Below, piece after piece: positions 4,438-6,980 of a DNA stretch of 6,980 nt; within the stretch, counting starts at the first letter, position 1; the number at the start of each line of letters is the position of its first letter. Source of the DNA: an uncultured Actinomycetes bacterium. Lineage in GTDB: Bacteria > Actinomycetota > Acidimicrobiia > Acidimicrobiales > Microtrichaceae. A program made the translations under genes and the position numbers. Location of the stretch: positions 1 through 6,980 of the forward strand of contig CAJBIS010000156.1 of the NCBI GenBank assembly GCA_903953195.1. Reading direction: 5' to 3'. The notes below the pieces were generated by a model. It ran no database searches and was not told the DNA's origin. It worked only from the letters and a program-made list of their open reading frames with translations.

Positions 4438-6609
4438 ATGCCGCACACGTTGTCCGAGGTGGAGTCCCGGAACGCGCTCGCCGCCGAGCCGTCGATCGCA
4501 CTCGTCGACGCCGTGCTCGCATCCGACCCGGACGGTGCCGTCGCCGCGGCGGCGGGTCTGGGCTACCCGGTGGTGGCGAAGCTCTGCGGTGACGCGATCG
4601 CACACAAGAGTGAGCGGGGGCTCGTGCGACTGGGGATCGGCGACGACGACGAGCTCCGCGTCGCCGTGGGTGAACTGCTGGCCGCCGGCCGGCCCGAGGA
4701 CGGCGTGAGCGGTGTGCTGATCGCCCCGGCGGTCGCCGGACGGCGTGAGCTGATCGCCGGCCTGGCCACCGACCCGGCGTTCGGCCACACCGTGCTGCTC
4801 GGGGTCGGCGGGGTGCTCGCGGAGGCGATCGCCGATATCGCAGCGCGAGTGGTGCCGATCACCGAGGTCGATGCCGCCGAGATGATCGAGCAGCTCGACT
4901 CGCAGGCGTTGCTCGGGGCGTTCAGGGGTGAGCCCGCGGTGGACCGCGCGTCGCTCGTCGCCACACTCGTGGGGCTGTCCCGCTTCGCCGAGGCGCATCC
5001 GGAGGTCGTCTCGGTGGACCTCAACCCGCTGATCGTCGCCGACGGGCGTCCGATCGCGGTCGACGCGCTCGTGGAGATCGACGACACGGATCCCGGGCGT
5101 TCGCCGGACGCGTCGGCGGCGCCGACGGGACCGCGCCACGACGCCGCCGCCTTCCGGGCGCTGTTCGACCCGGCGGGCGTGGTCGTGGCCGGGGCGTCGA
5201 CGCATCCCGGGAAGTTCGGGTTCGTGAGTCTGCACAACCTGATCACGAGCGGCTACCGCGGCCGGATCGGCGCCACGAACCGTGAGGGCGCCCGGGTGCT
5301 GGGGATCGACACCGTGCCGTCGGTCGCCGAGCTCGAACCCGGCAGCGCCGACCTCGTGTTCGTCTGCACGCCGAAGGCCGCCGTGCCCGGCGTGTTGCGC
5401 GACGCCGCGGCCATCGGGGTGCGCGCCGCGTTCCTGGCGTCGGCGGGCTACGGCGAGTCCGGTGAGGACGGCCGTGCGGAACAGGCCGCGCTCGTCGAAC
5501 TCTGCGACGAGCTCGGCCTGCTGCTCATCGGCCCCAACGGACAGGGTGTGGTGTCCACGCCGTCGTCACTGTGCGCGCAGATCGTCGCCCCGTACCCGCC
5601 GGCCGGCCACGTGAGCGTCGTCAGCCAGTCCGGCAACCTGGTGTCGAGTTTCCTCAACTGGTCGTGCTCGACCGGCGTCGGGATCGCCCGGGCCGTCTCG
5701 GCGGGCAATGCCGCTGCCACCGACGTCGTCGACGTGCTCGAGTTCCTCGCTGTCGACCCCGCGACGCGCGTCTCACTCGCCTACATCGAGGGTCTGGCGG
5801 ACGGACGACACGTCGCTCGGGGACTGCGCTCGGCGGCCGCAGCGAAGCCACTCGTGGTGCTCAAGGGCGGAGCGACCGAGGGTGGCGCCCGCGCCGCGGC
5901 GAGCCACACGGGGTCCCTCGCCACCGACGACGCCACGTTCGACGGGCTCTGCCGCCAGGTCGGTATCACGCGAGCGAGCGGTGCCGAGGATGCGTTCGAT
6001 GCCGCAGCCACGTTCGCGACCCAGCCGCTGCCCCGAGGTCCCAGCGTCGCGATCGTGACCACCGTCGGCGGGTGGGGCGTGCTCGCCGCCGACGCCGTCA
6101 CCCGTCACCCGGACCTGGAGCTCGCGGTCCTGCCGGAGGACCTGCGGGCGTCGCTCGACGAGCTGCTGCCGCCCCGGTGGAGTCGCAACAATCCGATCGA
6201 TCTCGCCGGCGGCGAGACCCGCGACACCGTGCCGGCCGTCCTCGAGCTGGTGGCGGCCCACGACGACGTCGACGCCGTGATCTTCCTGGGGCTCGGGATC
6301 CAGTCGAACCAGGCGCGTCTGCTGCGCGAGGGCGGCTTCTATCCGGACCACGGCACCGAGCGGATCGTTGCGTACCACGAGCGTCAGGACGCCCGTTTCG
6401 CCGAGGCCGCCGCCGCCATCTCGGTGTCGACCGGCAAGCCGCTGCTGACCGCGACCGAACTGGCGGTGGCGTTCCCGGACAACGCCGGTCCCGCGGCGGT
6501 CCGGGCGTCGGGGCGTCTCTGCTACCCGTCGGCCGAGCGCGCCGTGGCCGCGCTGGGCCACCTGGCGAGACGGCAGCGCTTCCTGCAGCGACGCGGGCTC
6601 GACACATGA
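4438..6609 (+). CDS. NDP-forming acyl/acetyl-CoA synthetase-like protein (ATP-grasp then CoA-binding order)
   Basis: This 723-aa cytosolic protein belongs to the NDP-forming acyl-CoA synthetase superfamily, related to ADP-forming acetyl-CoA synthetase and succinyl-CoA synthetase. Those enzymes interconvert acyl-CoA + ADP + Pi and acid + ATP + CoA. Residues about 1-215 form the ATP-grasp (beta-like) part, with PVVAKL (Lys48), AHKSERGLVRLGI (His56) and VDLNPLIV (193-200). Residues about 235-335 are the CoA-binding Rossmann domain. Residues about 340-710 are the ligase domains, with GPNGQG (365-370), AYIEGLADGR (Glu451), the phospho-histidine loop ASHTGSLA (His490), TTVGGWGVLAADA (541-553) and NNPIDLAGG (584-592). 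Both conserved histidines and the acidic partner are present, so it should be catalytically capable. The beta-before-alpha order is the reverse of the common fused alpha-beta arrangement. GPNGQG and GGWG differ from the usual GPNC-type and GGPG motifs. No GNAT acetyltransferase domain is attached. The substrate cannot be read from the sequence. The ATG start fits the family N-terminus and a leaderless promoter. Confidence 0.9.
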   Translation: MPHTLSEVESRNALAAEPSIALVDAVLASDPDGAVAAAAGLGYPVVAKLCGDAIAHKSERGLVRLGIGDDDELRVAVGELLAAGRPEDGVSGVLIAPAVAGRRELIAGLATDPAFGHTVLLGVGGVLAEAIADIAARVVPITEVDAAEMIEQLDSQALLGAFRGEPAVDRASLVATLVGLSRFAEAHPEVVSVDLNPLIVADGRPIAVDALVEIDDTDPGRSPDASAAPTGPRHDAAAFRALFDPAGVVVAGASTHPGKFGFVSLHNLITSGYRGRIGATNREGARVLGIDTVPSVAELEPGSADLVFVCTPKAAVPGVLRDAAAIGVRAAFLASAGYGESGEDGRAEQAALVELCDELGLLLIGPNGQGVVSTPSSLCAQIVAPYPPAGHVSVVSQSGNLVSSFLNWSCSTGVGIARAVSAGNAAATDVVDVLEFLAVDPATRVSLAYIEGLADGRHVARGLRSAAAAKPLVVLKGGATEGGARAAASHTGSLATDDATFDGLCRQVGITRASGAEDAFDAAATFATQPLPRGPSVAIVTTVGGWGVLAADAVTRHPDLELAVLPEDLRASLDELLPPRWSRNNPIDLAGGETRDTVPAVLELVAAHDDVDAVIFLGLGIQSNQARLLREGGFYPDHGTERIVAYHERQDARFAEAAAAISVSTGKPLLTATELAVAFPDNAGPAAVRASGRLCYPSAERAVAALGHLARRQRFLQRRGLDT

Positions 6610-6980
6610 GCGAGCCGGAACCCGTCGAGCGTGTGGTCCGACGTCCGCGCCACGCCGCCGGCACGTCGGGGACGCGCCGGCGGTCGATCGCCCCGATCGT
6701 GCTCGCGGTGTCCGGGGCGGCGGTGCTCGGGTGGTGGGCGCTCAGCGGCCCGGCGGTCGACGTGGCGGTCGGAACCGAGGCGTCGCAGCGCGTGGCGACG
6801 CCGGTCGCCTCGGCGCGTCGCGTGCCCGAGTGGGTGACGCGGACGTCGGCACAGCGGGCGGCGACGGCGGACGCGGCACCGACGTTGGGCAACCTCCCGG
6901 ACACGTCCTGCGTCCTGCTCCGGAGCAACGGTCGGACGGTCGTCGAGGACCAACCGGACGCCGCGGTCATCCCCGCGTCC
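6606..6980 (+). CDS. dacB: D-alanyl-D-alanine carboxypeptidase, PBP4/peptidase S13 type, N-terminal part
   Basis: These are 125 codons of a gene cut by the right edge. The ATG lies in an ATGA overlap with the stop of the CoA-ligase gene, so translation is probably coupled. Residues 1-26 are hydrophilic and basic. About 27-46 form one hydrophobic helix (APIVLAVSGAAVLGWWAL), a signal-anchor or uncleaved signal peptide placing the rest outside the membrane. RVATPVASARRVPEWV at 61-76 is followed by SCVLLRSNGRTVVEDQPDAA, and the fragment ends in VIPAS. This matches the run-in to the S-x-x-K active site of PBP4/DacB enzymes (usually PAS-x-x-K), so the last serine in the window should be the nucleophile. 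The family trims D-Ala from peptidoglycan stem peptides. The lysine and the SxN and KTG-type motifs lie beyond the window. In mycobacteria the related gene precedes tilS and hpt; whether it does here cannot be seen. Confidence 0.85.
   Translation, partial: MSEPEPVERVVRRPRHAAGTSGTRRRSIAPIVLAVSGAAVLGWWALSGPAVDVAVGTEASQRVATPVASARRVPEWVTRTSAQRAATADAAPTLGNLPDTSCVLLRSNGRTVVEDQPDAAVIPAS

Noticed and set aside
2863..4708. Long plus-strand open frames (2863-4116 and 2999-4708) opposite the FIST and 132-aa genes
   Set aside because: They have low-complexity Arg/Ser/Thr/Pro translations, cross several real gene boundaries and run into the CoA-ligase gene in the wrong frame. The FIST signatures read clearly on the minus strand.
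4228..5246. Minus-strand open frames opposite the start of the CoA-ligase gene
   Set aside because: Their translations carry no family features and they overlap the ATP-grasp coding sequence, whose motifs are unambiguous on the plus strand.
6098..6970. A 290-codon minus-strand open frame opposite the end of the CoA ligase and dacB
   Set aside because: It is Arg/Pro/Ala/Ser-rich with no domain. The plus strand has the coupled dacB start, a membrane helix and the PBP4 run-in motif.

Overview
The window is visibly GC-rich chromosomal DNA from an actinobacterium. An acidimicrobial lineage (Ilumatobacter-like) is a reasonable guess but is not proven. The clues are G/C at almost every third codon position, an F420-biosynthesis gene, HxlR, FIST and acetyl-CoA-synthetase-like families typical of Actinobacteria, ATGA overlaps between genes, and promoters that appear to give leaderless mRNAs. 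I see no phage, insertion sequence, CRISPR, tRNA or rRNA. It looks like an ordinary housekeeping region with some noteworthy small-scale organisation.

Left arm, 1-4387, all genes on the minus strand. In transcription order: a 132-aa conserved-looking protein of unknown function (4387-3989); a FIST_N/FIST_C sensor-domain protein 7 bp later (3981-2833); a full-length transketolase (2765-783) with a clear Shine-Dalgarno; an HxlR-type winged-helix regulator (714-199) with its own promoter and two palindromic operator candidates; and the first 67 codons of a radical-SAM F420-precursor synthase (CofG, or the N-terminal half of FbiC). The last gene runs off the left edge and starts at an ATGA overlap with the regulator's stop. 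The regulator and the F420 gene therefore look transcriptionally and translationally coupled.

Right arm, 4438-6980, plus strand. A 50-bp divergent spacer carries a TAGTGT -10 element placed so that transcription should start on the A of the ATG. It drives a 723-aa NDP-forming acyl/acetyl-CoA synthetase-like protein whose ATP-grasp (beta) part precedes the CoA-binding (alpha) part. An ATGA overlap links it to a membrane-anchored D-Ala-D-Ala carboxypeptidase (PBP4/peptidase S13 type), which is cut by the window edge at its presumed catalytic serine codon.

Functionally the region mixes pentose-phosphate metabolism, cofactor F420 synthesis, acyl-CoA/ATP energetics and cell-wall maturation. The points most worth a second look are the hxlR operator/promoter with its coupling to the F420 gene, the domain order and altered motifs of the CoA ligase, and substrate-site substitutions in the transketolase.
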